This document shows positions 7,608 to 15,919 of a stretch of DNA of 52,051 nt, in pieces; within the stretch, counting starts at the first letter, position 1, and every line of letters starts with the position of its first letter. The notes under the pieces are model-generated. The model made no database searches and was not told the origin of the DNA. It was given only the letters and a program-made list of their open reading frames with translations. Origin of the DNA: Neoroseomonas terrae (lineage in GTDB: Bacteria > Pseudomonadota > Alphaproteobacteria > Acetobacterales > Acetobacteraceae); contig NZ_JAAEDI010000037.1 in the NCBI RefSeq assembly GCF_018129025.1, positions 1 to 52,051 of the forward strand, given 5' to 3'. The position numbers and the translations under genes were made by a program.

Positions 7608-8756
7608 CTATCGTGGCCGGCGCAACAGCACGGCGGCGAGAGCGGCGCAGAGCACGGCCATCGCTGCCCAGAAGCCGCCGAACGCGGCCGATGCACCGAA
7701 CGCATCCACGGCGAGGCCGGTCAGCAGCGGCGGGATGCAGAAGCCGGCATGGGCGACGAGGAACACGCCCGCGGCGGCACGCGCCCGGTCCTCCCCCGCC
7801 GCGGCTTCGGATGCGGCGGCGAGCGCGCCGATGAACAGGAAACCGTATGCCGCGCTGCCGACGAGCGCCCCGCCCGCCAACAACAGCGGCAGGGAGATAT
7901 GCAGCGTGCCGAGAATGACGAGTGCCGCCCCGAGCAACAGCACCGGCAGGCCGATGAGGGATAGCCGTTGTGCAGGCAGGCGCCCCATCACCTGCTGAGC
8001 GGCGGTGCCGACCAGGATCATGAAGCAGAGCGCGAGCGGGCCGAGCCGCGGATACCCCGCCGCTGCCAGCGTGGAGGGCACCGAGGTCAGCGCCACCCCC
8101 GTCACGCCCCAGGCGGCGAACATGCCGAAGGATGATGCGACGGTGCCACGCGGGAAGGCCGGCAGGCGCAGCCAGGCGACGAGCCCGGTCGGTCGGCGGT
8201 CGGGCAGGCGCGCGACGATCGGCACCAGCAGCGCGACGGCAGCGATGTGCAGCCAAAAGGTGATCGGCGGTTCCGCATCCCCCAGCAGCCACAGCGCGCC
8301 GAGCGTCGCCAGCCCGCCGAAGCCGAAGGAGCCGGCGGTGGCAAGCGCCATGACGCGGGCAGCCTGCCGCCCAGCCTCCGGCCCGCCGGCGAGATCCGCC
8401 GCCCAAGCGGTGGCGCCGCCGGCGATAAGGCCGATCGCGAGCCCCTGCAGGACGCGCGCCACGGCGAGCGAGGCGAGCCCCGGCGCGAGCGCGAGCGCGA
8501 CCGTCGCGAGCCCGGCGAACACCAGCGCAGCGAGGACGCAGGGCCGGCGGCCGATGCGGTCCGACAGGCCGCCGAGCAGCGGGGCGGTGACGATCAGCGT
8601 CGTCGCATAGGCGATGAAGGCGAGGGCCAGCCCGCCCGCCCCGCCGCCGTCGCGCGCCGCATAGGTCGTGAAAAGGGGCATGGGCAGCGTAGTCGTCGTG
8701 CCGATGACGAAAACCGCCGCGCCGATGGCAGCGACGGCGGCTCGGCCTTGGATCAT
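7608..8756 (-). CDS. Major facilitator superfamily transporter
   Basis: About 382 residues from ATG 8756. Roughly twelve hydrophobic helices are visible, with the MFS loop signature GGLSDRIGRRPCVLAAL between helices 2 and 3 and a weaker repeat in the second half. Membership in the superfamily is clear; the substrate is not, though the size suits drug or metabolite exporters. The frame is open further upstream, but that stretch is Arg/Ser-rich and unlike a transporter N-terminus, so it was left out. The chosen ATG has no good ribosome site. The upstream gap of 259 bp holds a two-hairpin repeat; downstream is the exonuclease. Confidence 0.85.
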   Translation of the reverse strand: MIQGRAAVAAIGAAVFVIGTTTTLPMPLFTTYAARDGGGAGGLALAFIAYATTLIVTAPLLGGLSDRIGRRPCVLAALVFAGLATVALALAPGLASLAVARVLQGLAIGLIAGGATAWAADLAGGPEAGRQAARVMALATAGSFGFGGLATLGALWLLGDAEPPITFWLHIAAVALLVPIVARLPDRRPTGLVAWLRLPAFPRGTVASSFGMFAAWGVTGVALTSVPSTLAAAGYPRLGPLALCFMILVGTAAQQVMGRLPAQRLSLIGLPVLLLGAALVILGTLHISLPLLLAGGALVGSAAYGFLFIGALAAASEAAAGEDRARAAAGVFLVAHAGFCIPPLLTGLAVDAFGASAAFGGFWAAMAVLCAALAAVLLRRPR

Positions 8757-8924
8757 GCGCGGGGCGCGGCTGGACGCGGGAGCAACCCGGTGCCGCGACG
8801 TCCGGGCCTGCCGGTCGCTGAGGTGCGCCGCAGTACGTGTCGCGCGCAGCTTCCCCAGCGCCGGCACCCATGCGCCGCCGTCGCGCGCCACGCGTCACGT
8901 CCTTGTCGCCAAACCGCGGCGCCC

Positions 8925-9000
8925 GGCACCAGATTAAGGTTTCCAAAGGCCCTTCGGCCTTTGGTGGGGAGGGGTTCGGGGAGGGGCAAAGCCCCTCTCC
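8925..9000. repeat. Intergenic two-hairpin repeat, single copy
   Basis: Starting from GGCACCAG, this unit has hairpin A (stem CCAAAGGCC/GGCCTTTGG, loop CTTC, 8943-8964), a G-rich linker around GGGGAGGGGTTCGGG, and hairpin B (GAGGGGC, loop AAA, GCCCCTC, extended outward by further pairs to about 9000). The same unit recurs at 43151-43228 almost base for base and, inverted, at 42962-43029. It lies between tctC and the MFS gene and could end transcription from tctC, although neither arm is followed by a T-run. Confidence 0.85.
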
Positions 9001-9015
9001 GATACATCGTATCCG

Positions 9016-9978
9016 TCACTCGATCCTAGCCCCTGACGCCCGGATCACCGGTGCCAGCTTCGCCTCGCTGGCGCGACGGAAGGCGATCAGCTCCTCGCTC
9101 GACATCGGCCAGGCGGTGGCGCCGTTGTCGGCGAGGCGTGCGATGAAGTCCGGGCTGGCCAGTACGGCCCGTGTCAGCGCGGACAGCCGCTCGACGATCG
9201 GCGTCGCGAGGCCGGCGGGGCCCACCACGCTGCCCCAGGAGGTGATGTCGAAGCCCGGCAGGGACTCCGACATGGCCGGGATCTCGGGCGCGTGGGGGCT
9301 GCGTTCGCGGCTCGTCACGGCGAGTGCGCGGACCTTGCCGGTGCGGGCGGAGGCGAGGCTCTGCGGGATGTTGTCGAAGATCATGTGCACGCGGCCCGCC
9401 TGCACGTCGAGCTGCGCGGCCGCGCCCCCGCGATAGGGGACGTGCAGCATGTCGAGCCCGGCCATCTGCTTGAACATCTCGCCCGAGAGATGGACGGTCG
9501 TACCGGACCCTGGGCTGGCGAAGCTGTATTGGCCGGGGTTGCGGCGGATCAGGTCGATCAGCTCCGGCACAGTGTGTGCCGGGACGTCGTTGTTGACGAT
9601 CAGCAGGTTCGGCAACTGCCACAGCCCGGCGATGTAGGTGAAGTCGCGTTCCACGTCGAAAGCGATATCCGGCCGCAGCACGGGGGAGATGGCGAGGGAG
9701 GAGACGGAACCGAGGCCGATCACCGTGCCATCCGCCGGGGAGCGGGCGATCGCCAGCGTCCCGATGTTGCCGCCGGCACCGGCGCGGTTCTCCACCACGA
9801 AGGACTGGCCGGTGACGTCGGCGAGCTTGCTGCAATACAGGCGCACGAGCGTGTCAACGCCGCCCCCGGGCGCAAAGGGCGTGATGAAGCGGACCGGGTT
9901 GGCCGGCCAGGGGGCCTGGGCATGCGACATGCCCGGGATGGCGGCTGCGGCGAGCAGGCTGCGGCGCTGGATGAACAT
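9016..9978 (-). CDS. Tripartite tricarboxylate transporter substrate-binding protein (Bug/TctC family)
   Basis: 320 residues with an N-terminal RR-containing signal peptide ending near SHAQA. It shows the Bug pattern: PVRFITPFAPGGGVDTLVRLY early, NRAGAGGNIG, SFASPGSGTTVHLSGE, then LHVPYRGGAAAQLDVQAGRV. Known members bind carboxylates in the periplasm and deliver them to a TctA/TctB permease. Neither permease gene is in this window, so it must use one encoded elsewhere or act as a receptor. It is the last gene of a three-gene strand with a GMC oxidoreductase and a second Bug protein; AGGGAG precedes its ATG. Confidence 0.93.
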   Translation of the reverse strand: MFIQRRSLLAAAAIPGMSHAQAPWPANPVRFITPFAPGGGVDTLVRLYCSKLADVTGQSFVVENRAGAGGNIGTLAIARSPADGTVIGLGSVSSLAISPVLRPDIAFDVERDFTYIAGLWQLPNLLIVNNDVPAHTVPELIDLIRRNPGQYSFASPGSGTTVHLSGEMFKQMAGLDMLHVPYRGGAAAQLDVQAGRVHMIFDNIPQSLASARTGKVRALAVTSRERSPHAPEIPAMSESLPGFDITSWGSVVGPAGLATPIVERLSALTRAVLASPDFIARLADNGATAWPMSSEELIAFRRASEAKLAPVIRASGARIE

Positions 9979-10021
9979 CGTTTGCTCCCTGGTTGGCCCG
10001 TCGTGGCGCGGGCTGCTCCGC

Positions 10022-11632
10022 TCAGGCCATGGCGGCCTGGCGCATGAAGGCGGCGGCGCGTTCGGCGACGAGCATCACCGCGGGCTGGATGTTCGGGGAT
10101 GGGATCAGGGGGAAGGCCGAGGCATCGGCCACGCGCAGTCCGTCGATGCCGCGCAGGCGGAGCTGCGGGTCCAGCACCGCCATCGCATCCGTGCCCATCT
10201 TCGCCGTGCCGCAGGGGTGGAAGACGGTGCCGGCGGTGGCGCGGATGCTCTCGAGGATCGCCTCGTCGGTCGTCGCGTCCGGGCCGGGGCGCAGTTCTTC
10301 CTCGATCAGCGCGGCGAGCGGCGCCTGCGCGGCGACCTTCCGGCCGAGCCGCGCGGCCCCGAGCATGATGCGAACGTCGTTGGGGTGGTCGAGGTAGTTA
10401 GCGCGGATGCCGGGCTTCTGCGTCGCGTCGGGGGACTTCAGGAAGACTTCCCCGCGGCTGTCGGGGCGGCAGACGCCGTAGTTGAACATGAATCCGGGAA
10501 AGTCGTGCAGCCCGGCCTCGTAGCTGAAGGTCGAGAAGTTCACGAAGAGGAACTGGATCTCGGCTTCCTCGGCGCCCGGCGTGACACGGGCGAAGGCGTT
10601 CGCCTCCCCGGCGCCGATGGCGAGGGGGCCGGCGCGCGAGAGCAGGTAGTCGAGGCCCATGCGCGCCTTGCGAAATGGAGAGAGGAGGATTTCGTTCAGC
10701 GTACCGCAAGGCTTGCTGCGATAGATGCACTTCGCGATCAGGTGGTCCTGCAGGTTCTTCCCCACGCCCGGGCTGTGAAGCACGACCGGGAGGCCGAGCG
10801 CCTGCAGCGCCGCGCCGTCGCCGATGCCGGACAGCATCAGCAACTTCGGCGTCTCGATCGCACCGGCGGAGCAGACGATCTCGCGCGCCGCACGGAAGAT
10901 CACGGGCTGGCCGTTCTGCCGGGCTTCCACGGCCGTGGCGCGACCGTCCTCGACCAAGATGCGCGTGGCCAGTACGCCCGTCTCGACGCGCAGGTTGCCG
11001 CGCTTCATCGCGGGGCGGAGGTACTCCTTCGCGGTGGAGGAGCGCCTGCCGCCATTGACGTTGAGCTGAACGGGGCCGGCGCCGTCGATGGCGGTGCCGT
11101 CGTTCCAGTCGCGGTTGCGCGGCAGGCCGGCGGCGACGCAGGCCTCGACGAAGGCAGCCGCCGCCGGCGCCAGGCGGCGCGGTTCGCGGACATGGATCGC
11201 ACCGTCCTTGCCGCGCGCGGGGTCGGGTGGACCGTCCCAGTGTTCGATCCGGCGGAAAACGGGCTCGACATCGGTGTAGGACCAGCCCGTGGCGCCGGCC
11301 TGCGCCCAGCGGTCGTAGTCATGCGGGGAGCCGCGCAGGAAGACGAGCCCGTTCACGCTGCCCGACCCGCCGAGCACGCGACCGCGCGGCCAATGCATGC
11401 GGCGGTCGTTCAGATGCGGCTCGGGCTCGGTTTCGTAGCGCCAATCGTACTTTCCGCTGCCGTAGAGCTTCGCGTAGCCGGCCGGCAGGCTGATCCAGAT
11501 GTCGCGGTCGGGCGGACCCGCTTCCAAAAGCAACACGCGGCAGCCGGGGTCCTCCGACAGCCGCGCGGCAAGGATGCAGCCGGCGGAGCCGCCGCCGACC
11601 ACGATGACGTCTGCATCCGGCGAGGCGCTCAC
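10022..11632 (-). CDS. GMC-family FAD-dependent oxidoreductase (choline dehydrogenase-like)
   Basis: 536 residues, usual for the family. The N-terminal FAD-binding GxGxxG is VVGGGSAGCILAARL, followed by LLLEAG. The first GMC signature appears around WPRGRVLGGSGSVNGLVFLRG and the second around SAGAIETPKLLMLSGIG. The C-terminal active-site His lies in FHPCGTAKMG, with the later NIQPAVML segment. These enzymes oxidise primary or secondary alcohols to aldehydes or acids with FAD. The substrate is unknown; its position between two carboxylate-receptor genes suggests an alcohol precursor of a carboxylate (inference). Its ATG overlaps the stop of the upstream receptor gene by four bases. Confidence 0.93.
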   Translation of the reverse strand: MSASPDADVIVVGGGSAGCILAARLSEDPGCRVLLLEAGPPDRDIWISLPAGYAKLYGSGKYDWRYETEPEPHLNDRRMHWPRGRVLGGSGSVNGLVFLRGSPHDYDRWAQAGATGWSYTDVEPVFRRIEHWDGPPDPARGKDGAIHVREPRRLAPAAAAFVEACVAAGLPRNRDWNDGTAIDGAGPVQLNVNGGRRSSTAKEYLRPAMKRGNLRVETGVLATRILVEDGRATAVEARQNGQPVIFRAAREIVCSAGAIETPKLLMLSGIGDGAALQALGLPVVLHSPGVGKNLQDHLIAKCIYRSKPCGTLNEILLSPFRKARMGLDYLLSRAGPLAIGAGEANAFARVTPGAEEAEIQFLFVNFSTFSYEAGLHDFPGFMFNYGVCRPDSRGEVFLKSPDATQKPGIRANYLDHPNDVRIMLGAARLGRKVAAQAPLAALIEEELRPGPDATTDEAILESIRATAGTVFHPCGTAKMGTDAMAVLDPQLRLRGIDGLRVADASAFPLIPSPNIQPAVMLVAERAAAFMRQAAMA

Positions 11633-12618
11633 GATTCCATCCGTACCCCGGTGCGTTCGACGACGCCCTTGAACTTGTCCAGCTCGGCCTGGAAGAACGC
11701 CCGCGTATCGGCAGGCGAGTTCGGCCGCGACCAGGGCGTGATCCCGGCGACCAGGAACCGCTCGTTGAGCTGCGGGTCGCGCAGGGCGCTGTTGATGGCG
11801 CGGTTCAGCGCCTCGGTGACCGGCGCGGGAATGCGCGGCGGGCCGACCACGGCGAACCAGTTGCCGATGTCGAAGCCCGGCATGCCCGATTCCGCCAACG
11901 TCGGGATGTTCGGGAAGGCGGGGAACCGCTCAAGCCCGGTGATGGCGATGCCGCGCACGCGTTCGTCGCGTACCTGAGCGGCGGCGGAGGCCAGCACCGC
12001 CACGCCCCAGGCAGTCTCCCCACGGGCGATGCTTTCGACCATCAGCCCGCCCGAGCGATACGGCACATGCGCGAACTTGCCGCCGAGACCGAGCGAAACC
12101 GCCACCGATTCCGCCGCAAAATGCGGGATGGAACCGACGCCGGAGGACGCGTAGGGCAGGTCGTCCTGCGGCCCGGCGCGCAGCTTCTGCACCGCCTCGG
12201 CCGCGTTCGCTGCGGGGAAGTTCGGCTTGGCGACCAGGATCAGCGGTCCGTTGGCGACGACCGCGACATGGGTGAAGTCGGCCATCGGGTCGTACCGCGT
12301 CCCGCCCTGCATCGCATGTGGGATGAGCGCGTGGGACGACGCCTCGTTCAGCATCAGGATGGTGCCGTCGGCCGGCTGCCGGCGCAGCCATTCCGCGGCG
12401 ACGGTGCCCGACGCGCCCGGCCGGTTTTCCACCACCACGCGCCCGTTCGGGCCGAGGAAGCCCTGCATGCGGTCGGCGAGCAGCCGCGCCGTGATGTCGG
12501 TCGACCCGCCTGGCGCGAAGCCGCTGACGAGGACGACGGGACGGTCGGAAACCGATTGCGCCCGCGCGACGGCGGGCAGAGCGAGCATTGGAAGGGCGAG
12601 CAGCGTCCGGCGGTTCAT
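11629..12618 (-). CDS. Tripartite tricarboxylate transporter substrate-binding protein (Bug/TctC family)
   Basis: 329 residues from ATG 12618, preceded by AGGGAAACGCC. A signal peptide (MNRRTLLALPMLALPAVARA) leads into VVLVSGFAPGGSTDITARLLA, NRPGASGTVAAEWL, LPYASSGVGSIPHFAAESVA and FAHVPYRSGGLMVESIARGE, the Bug fold landmarks. It is only distantly similar to the receptor two genes downstream, so the pair is unlikely to be a recent duplication. It heads the operon with the GMC oxidoreductase, which it overlaps by four bases. No TctA or TctB gene is present here. Predicted periplasmic binding of an organic acid; the ligand cannot be read from sequence. Confidence 0.93.
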   Translation of the reverse strand: MNRRTLLALPMLALPAVARAQSVSDRPVVLVSGFAPGGSTDITARLLADRMQGFLGPNGRVVVENRPGASGTVAAEWLRRQPADGTILMLNEASSHALIPHAMQGGTRYDPMADFTHVAVVANGPLILVAKPNFPAANAAEAVQKLRAGPQDDLPYASSGVGSIPHFAAESVAVSLGLGGKFAHVPYRSGGLMVESIARGETAWGVAVLASAAAQVRDERVRGIAITGLERFPAFPNIPTLAESGMPGFDIGNWFAVVGPPRIPAPVTEALNRAINSALRDPQLNERFLVAGITPWSRPNSPADTRAFFQAELDKFKGVVERTGVRMES

Positions 12619-12686
12619 GGCGGCGTTTCCCTGACGATTATGATTGTTTCGCCAGGGAAGCGCCGAACCGGGTGCAGCACAAGCCT

Positions 12687-13316
12687 TCAGCCGGCGGCGC
12701 TGCCCGCCAGCAGGTTCACCGCCAGGCCGACGATCGCCGCGTTGAACAGGAAGGAGGCAAGCCCATGCGCCAGCACCAGTCGCCGCATCGCGGGGGATGC
12801 GGTGGTCACGTCGGAAACCTGTGCCGTCATGCCGACGGTGACGGCGAGGTAGAGGAACTCCGCCCAGTCCGGCCGCTTGCTGCCGCCCGGAAACGCAATG
12901 CCGCCGCCGGCGAGCCAATAGGCGTGGGCGTAGTGAACGGCGAATAGCACGTGCAGATAGGCCCAGGACACCGCGATCGTGGCGACGCCGAGCGTCATCG
13001 AATGCGTGCCCCGCGTGCCCCCGCCGATCTCGATGACGACGGCGGCAAGGGCGGCGACGGAAGCCGCCAGGGTGAGGCCGATGATGCTCCAGCGGCTGTC
13101 CTCGATCTGCGCCGCGTGGTGCCGCAGCCGGTCGGGCGGCGTGGCGACGAGATGCCACAGGAGCAGCGCCGCATGGGTCGCCGCCCCGGCGCACCATCCC
13201 GCCAGGATCGCGGTGCGCAGGCCCACGCCGGGCAAGAGTGCAGCGCCGCCGGCGACCGCGACCAGCACGCCGGTCGCGGCCAGCAGCGTCGGCCGCTGCC
13301 GCAACCGCAGGCGCAT
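12687..13316 (-). CDS. DUF1345 family membrane protein
   Basis: 209 residues with about five hydrophobic helices. The family pattern is visible in GWCAGAATHAALLLWHL, the R.HAAQIEDSRW loop, SWAYLHVLFAVHYAHAYW and the FLYLAVTVGMTAQVSDV segment near the C-terminus. DUF1345 proteins are inner-membrane proteins without an assigned function. The start ATG shares one base with the stop of the threonine dehydratase gene (TGATG), giving tight translational coupling, but a functional link is not evident. A longer open frame upstream is antisense-like Arg/Gly-rich sequence and was not used. Confidence 0.85.
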   Translation of the reverse strand: MRLRLRQRPTLLAATGVLVAVAGGAALLPGVGLRTAILAGWCAGAATHAALLLWHLVATPPDRLRHHAAQIEDSRWSIIGLTLAASVAALAAVVIEIGGGTRGTHSMTLGVATIAVSWAYLHVLFAVHYAHAYWLAGGGIAFPGGSKRPDWAEFLYLAVTVGMTAQVSDVTTASPAMRRLVLAHGLASFLFNAAIVGLAVNLLAGSAAG

Positions 13317-14296
13317 CAGGCTGCGAGCGCGCGGGAGAACACGGCGGGGTCGGCGTTGCCGCCGCTGATCACCACGCCGATCACGCCACCCTTCGCCTTG
13401 ACCTTGCCGGCCAGCACGGCGGCGAGGGCAACCGAGCCGCCGGGCTCGACGACGACCTTGAGGTGCTCGAAGGCGAAGCGCATGGCCCTGAAGACTTCCG
13501 CCTCCGTGACCACGACACCGCCCGCGAGGTGGCGATGGTTGATCGGGAAGGTCAGCGCGCCCGGCTGCTTCGACAGCAGCGCGTCGCACAACCCGCTGCC
13601 CGGCTGCTCGACCGCCAGGCGGCGTCCGGCCTGCAGTGAGCGGCAGGTGTCGTCCCAGCCTTCGGGCTCCACGGCGAAGGCCTCGGCGTTCGGTGCCAGC
13701 GCCTCGAGCGCCAGGACGCAGCCGGCGGTCAGCCCGCCGCCGCCGGTGCAGACGGCGAAGGTGTCGAGCGCCAGGCCAAGGGCGGCTGCGTCCTCGATCA
13801 GCTCGACCGCGACGGTGCCCTGGCCGGCGATGACGTGCGGGTGGTCGAAGGGCGGAATGAGCGTGGCGCCGCGTTCCGCCGCCAGGGATGCGGCCAGCGC
13901 GTCGCGATCGGTGTTGTGGCGGTCGAAGGGAATGATCTCCGCGCCCCAGCGGCGTGTCGCGTCGACCTTGATGGAAGGCGCGTCGGCAGGCATGGCGATG
14001 GTCGCGCGCATGCCGAGCATGTGGGCGGCCGCCGCGCAGGCCTGCCCGTGATTGCCCGAGGAATGCGTGACGATGCCGCCGCGGCGTTCCTCGGGGGACA
14101 GCAGCAGCGCGGCATTGGTGGCGCCGCGCAGCTTGAAGGACCCGGTCCGCTGCAATGGTTCCGGCTTCACCAGCACGGTGGCGCCCGCCAGCTCGTCGAG
14201 CACGCGGTGACGCAGCAGCGGCGTGCGGATGACGCGCCCGGCGAGCCGCTCGGCGGCGGCGCGCACATCATCGAACGTCGGCAGTGTCTCGGTCAT
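13316..14296 (-). CDS. Threonine/serine dehydratase, PLP-dependent
   Basis: 326 residues from ATG 14296 (AGGGAACACCAG upstream). It has the beta-family PLP fold: the lysine in GSFKLRGATNA, the SSGNHGQACAAAA phosphate-side loop, and the glycine loop CTGGGGLTAGC that holds the cofactor phosphate. The size matches catabolic threonine dehydratases (TdcB-like) without the C-terminal regulatory ACT domains of IlvA. It would deaminate threonine to 2-oxobutyrate, or serine or a hydroxy-amino acid to the matching 2-oxo acid; family members also include serine racemase and hydroxyaspartate dehydratases. It is divergent from the ABC importer operon across a 199-bp gap and overlaps the DUF1345 gene by one base. 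Confidence 0.9.
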   Translation of the reverse strand: MTETLPTFDDVRAAAERLAGRVIRTPLLRHRVLDELAGATVLVKPEPLQRTGSFKLRGATNAALLLSPEERRGGIVTHSSGNHGQACAAAAHMLGMRATIAMPADAPSIKVDATRRWGAEIIPFDRHNTDRDALAASLAAERGATLIPPFDHPHVIAGQGTVAVELIEDAAALGLALDTFAVCTGGGGLTAGCVLALEALAPNAEAFAVEPEGWDDTCRSLQAGRRLAVEQPGSGLCDALLSKQPGALTFPINHRHLAGGVVVTEAEVFRAMRFAFEHLKVVVEPGGSVALAAVLAGKVKAKGGVIGVVISGGNADPAVFSRALAA

Positions 14297-14428
14297 CTGG
14301 TGTTCCCTGATCACGAAGGCGTGGCACGCCCGCCCGCGTGTGGACGGAGCCTGCGCCGCGGGTGAAAGGCCGGCAAGGTTGGGGGTCTTAAGGGTCGTAA
14401 CTGGTTGCGTCGCCCGAATTTTCGCGAC

Positions 14429-14442
14429 TAACCTTCCGGTTA
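14429..14442. promoter_or_regulatory. Dyad TAACC-TTCC-GGTTA upstream of the ABC importer
   Basis: A perfect 5+4+5 inverted repeat, TAACCTTCCGGTTA, lies 53 bp before the ATG of the solute-binding protein gene, in the region divergent from the dehydratase. A possible promoter (TTGCGT, 16 bp, ACTAAC) would overlap its left half. The position suits an operator for a sugar-type regulator, but no regulator gene is adjacent. Confidence 0.35.
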
Positions 14443-14495
14443 CCGAGAAGCGGGTCCGCACGAGGCTCGCCCCGGGGGAGAACGGAAGGGAAAGC

Positions 14496-15857
14496 ATGTC
14501 CAGAAACGGGATCACCCGGCGCAATGTCCTGCGCAATGGGGCTGGCGTCGTCGCTGCGGGGGCGCTCTCGGCGCCGATGGTCCATGCACAGGGAACGGGC
14601 GGCACGCTGCGCTGCGGCTTCTGGGACCACTGGGTTCCGGCCGGCAACGGCATCATGCGCGAGCTCTGCGCCGAATGGGGTCGGGCGAACCGCGTCGAGG
14701 TAAACGTCGAGTTCATCACCTCGGTCGGCAACCAGAACCTGCTGACCATCAACGCCCAGGCGCAGTCGCGCAGCGGCCACGACATCCTGTCCTTCCCGAC
14801 CTGGGAACCGGCGGCGAAGCACGAGCTTCTCGAGCCCATGGATGACGTCATGGGCCGGCTGGCGCAGAAATACGGGGAGGTGACGCCTGCCGCGGAATAC
14901 CTCGGCAAGGTGGGCGGCAAGTGGGTGGCGGTCCCGGCGGTGTCCGGCACGCAGCTCAAGCCGTCCTGCACGCGCTTCGACCTGATGCAGCAGCATGCCG
15001 GCCTCGACATGCGCGCGATGTGGCCGGCCAAGGCGGAGCGTGGCCCGGGAGCCGACGGCTGGACCTGGGAAGCCTTCGCCGCGGCAGCCGAGAAATGCAA
15101 GGCGGCGGGCGTGCCTTTCGGCCTGCCGATGGGCCAGTTCTCCGACGCGGTTGACTGGGTCGGGGGGCTGCTCACCTCCTACGGCGCCAACATGATGGAT
15201 GCGCGCGGCAACCCGACCATCCGCAACAATGCGAAGCTGCGACAGGCGGTGGAGATGCTGGTGCGCATCTCGCGCGCCCTGCCCGACGATGTCTGGGCAT
15301 GGGACGATGCGTCGAACAATCGCGCGCTGATCTCCGGGCGCTCGGCGCTGGTGTTCAACCCGCCCTCCGCCTGGGCGGTGGCGAAGCGCGACCAGCCGCA
15401 GGTGGCGGAGAACTGCTGGTACGCGCCTTGCCCGGCGGGCCCGGAAGGCGCCTATGTCGGCTACCTGCCGTATTTCTGGGGTATCTGGTCGTTCAGCCGG
15501 ATGAAGCCGGCGGCGAAGGGCCTGATCGAGTTCCTGTCGGAACGGCCGCAGGCGGAACGCCAGACCAATACCTCCAGCGGCTACGACATCCCGCCCTTCC
15601 TCTCGATGTCCGACTTCCGCATCTGGGAGACGGAAGGCCCGCCCACCGGCTTTGCCTACAACTACCCGGTGAAGCCGCACCAGAACCAGAAGACGTCGGT
15701 CGCCTTCGCCCCGGCGCCGGCCGAGTTTGCCGTGCAGGCCTACAACAACGGCCTGAACACGAAGCTCATCGCGCGCATCGTCCAGGGCGGCGAGAGCATC
15801 GACCAGGCCATGGGCTGGGTCGAGCGTGAGCTGAACACGATCCGCCGGGGCGGCTGA
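14496..15857 (+). CDS. ABC importer substrate-binding protein, family 1 (CUT1-like), Tat-exported
   Basis: 453 residues from ATG 14496 (GGAAGGGAAAGC upstream). The N-terminus TRRNVLRNGAG with a following hydrophobic stretch ending VHAQG is a Tat-type signal. The mature part has features of family-1 extracellular binding proteins: a GHDILSFPTWEPAAKHELLEP strand region, a YLPYFWGIWSFSR segment and an AQAYNNGLNTKLIARI C-terminus. It opens a complete importer with two permeases and an ATPase. CUT1 systems take up oligosaccharides, polyols or sugar phosphates; the surrounding dehydrogenases suggest an oxidised or hydroxylated compound. A hairpin just after the stop could raise its expression over the permeases. 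Confidence 0.9.
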   Translation: MSRNGITRRNVLRNGAGVVAAGALSAPMVHAQGTGGTLRCGFWDHWVPAGNGIMRELCAEWGRANRVEVNVEFITSVGNQNLLTINAQAQSRSGHDILSFPTWEPAAKHELLEPMDDVMGRLAQKYGEVTPAAEYLGKVGGKWVAVPAVSGTQLKPSCTRFDLMQQHAGLDMRAMWPAKAERGPGADGWTWEAFAAAAEKCKAAGVPFGLPMGQFSDAVDWVGGLLTSYGANMMDARGNPTIRNNAKLRQAVEMLVRISRALPDDVWAWDDASNNRALISGRSALVFNPPSAWAVAKRDQPQVAENCWYAPCPAGPEGAYVGYLPYFWGIWSFSRMKPAAKGLIEFLSERPQAERQTNTSSGYDIPPFLSMSDFRIWETEGPPTGFAYNYPVKPHQNQKTSVAFAPAPAEFAVQAYNNGLNTKLIARIVQGGESIDQAMGWVERELNTIRRGG

Positions 15858-15869
15858 AACCAGGGCGGG

Positions 15870-15894
15870 CGGGCGGCCATGTGCCGACCGCCCG
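15870..15894 (+). other. Intercistronic hairpin after the substrate-binding protein gene
   Basis: CGGGCGG (15870-15876) pairs with CCGCCCG (15888-15894) across an 11-base loop, 13 bases after the stop codon and 26 before the first permease. Such hairpins often stabilise the transcript of the binding protein or partly end transcription, leaving it in excess over the permeases. No T-run follows. Confidence 0.55.
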
Positions 15895-15919
15895 ATCCTG
15901 CAATAACAGGGAGGATTCG

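Noticed and set aside
9638..11977. Open frame of 779 codons on the + strand
   Set aside because: It lies antisense to the TctC and GMC genes, is Arg/Gly/Ala/His-rich and matches no fold. Long antisense frames are expected at this GC content.
9016..12618. A complete tripartite tricarboxylate transporter
   Set aside because: Both neighbours and the rest of the window were searched for TctA-like (long, many helices) and TctB-like (short, four helices) genes; none was found.
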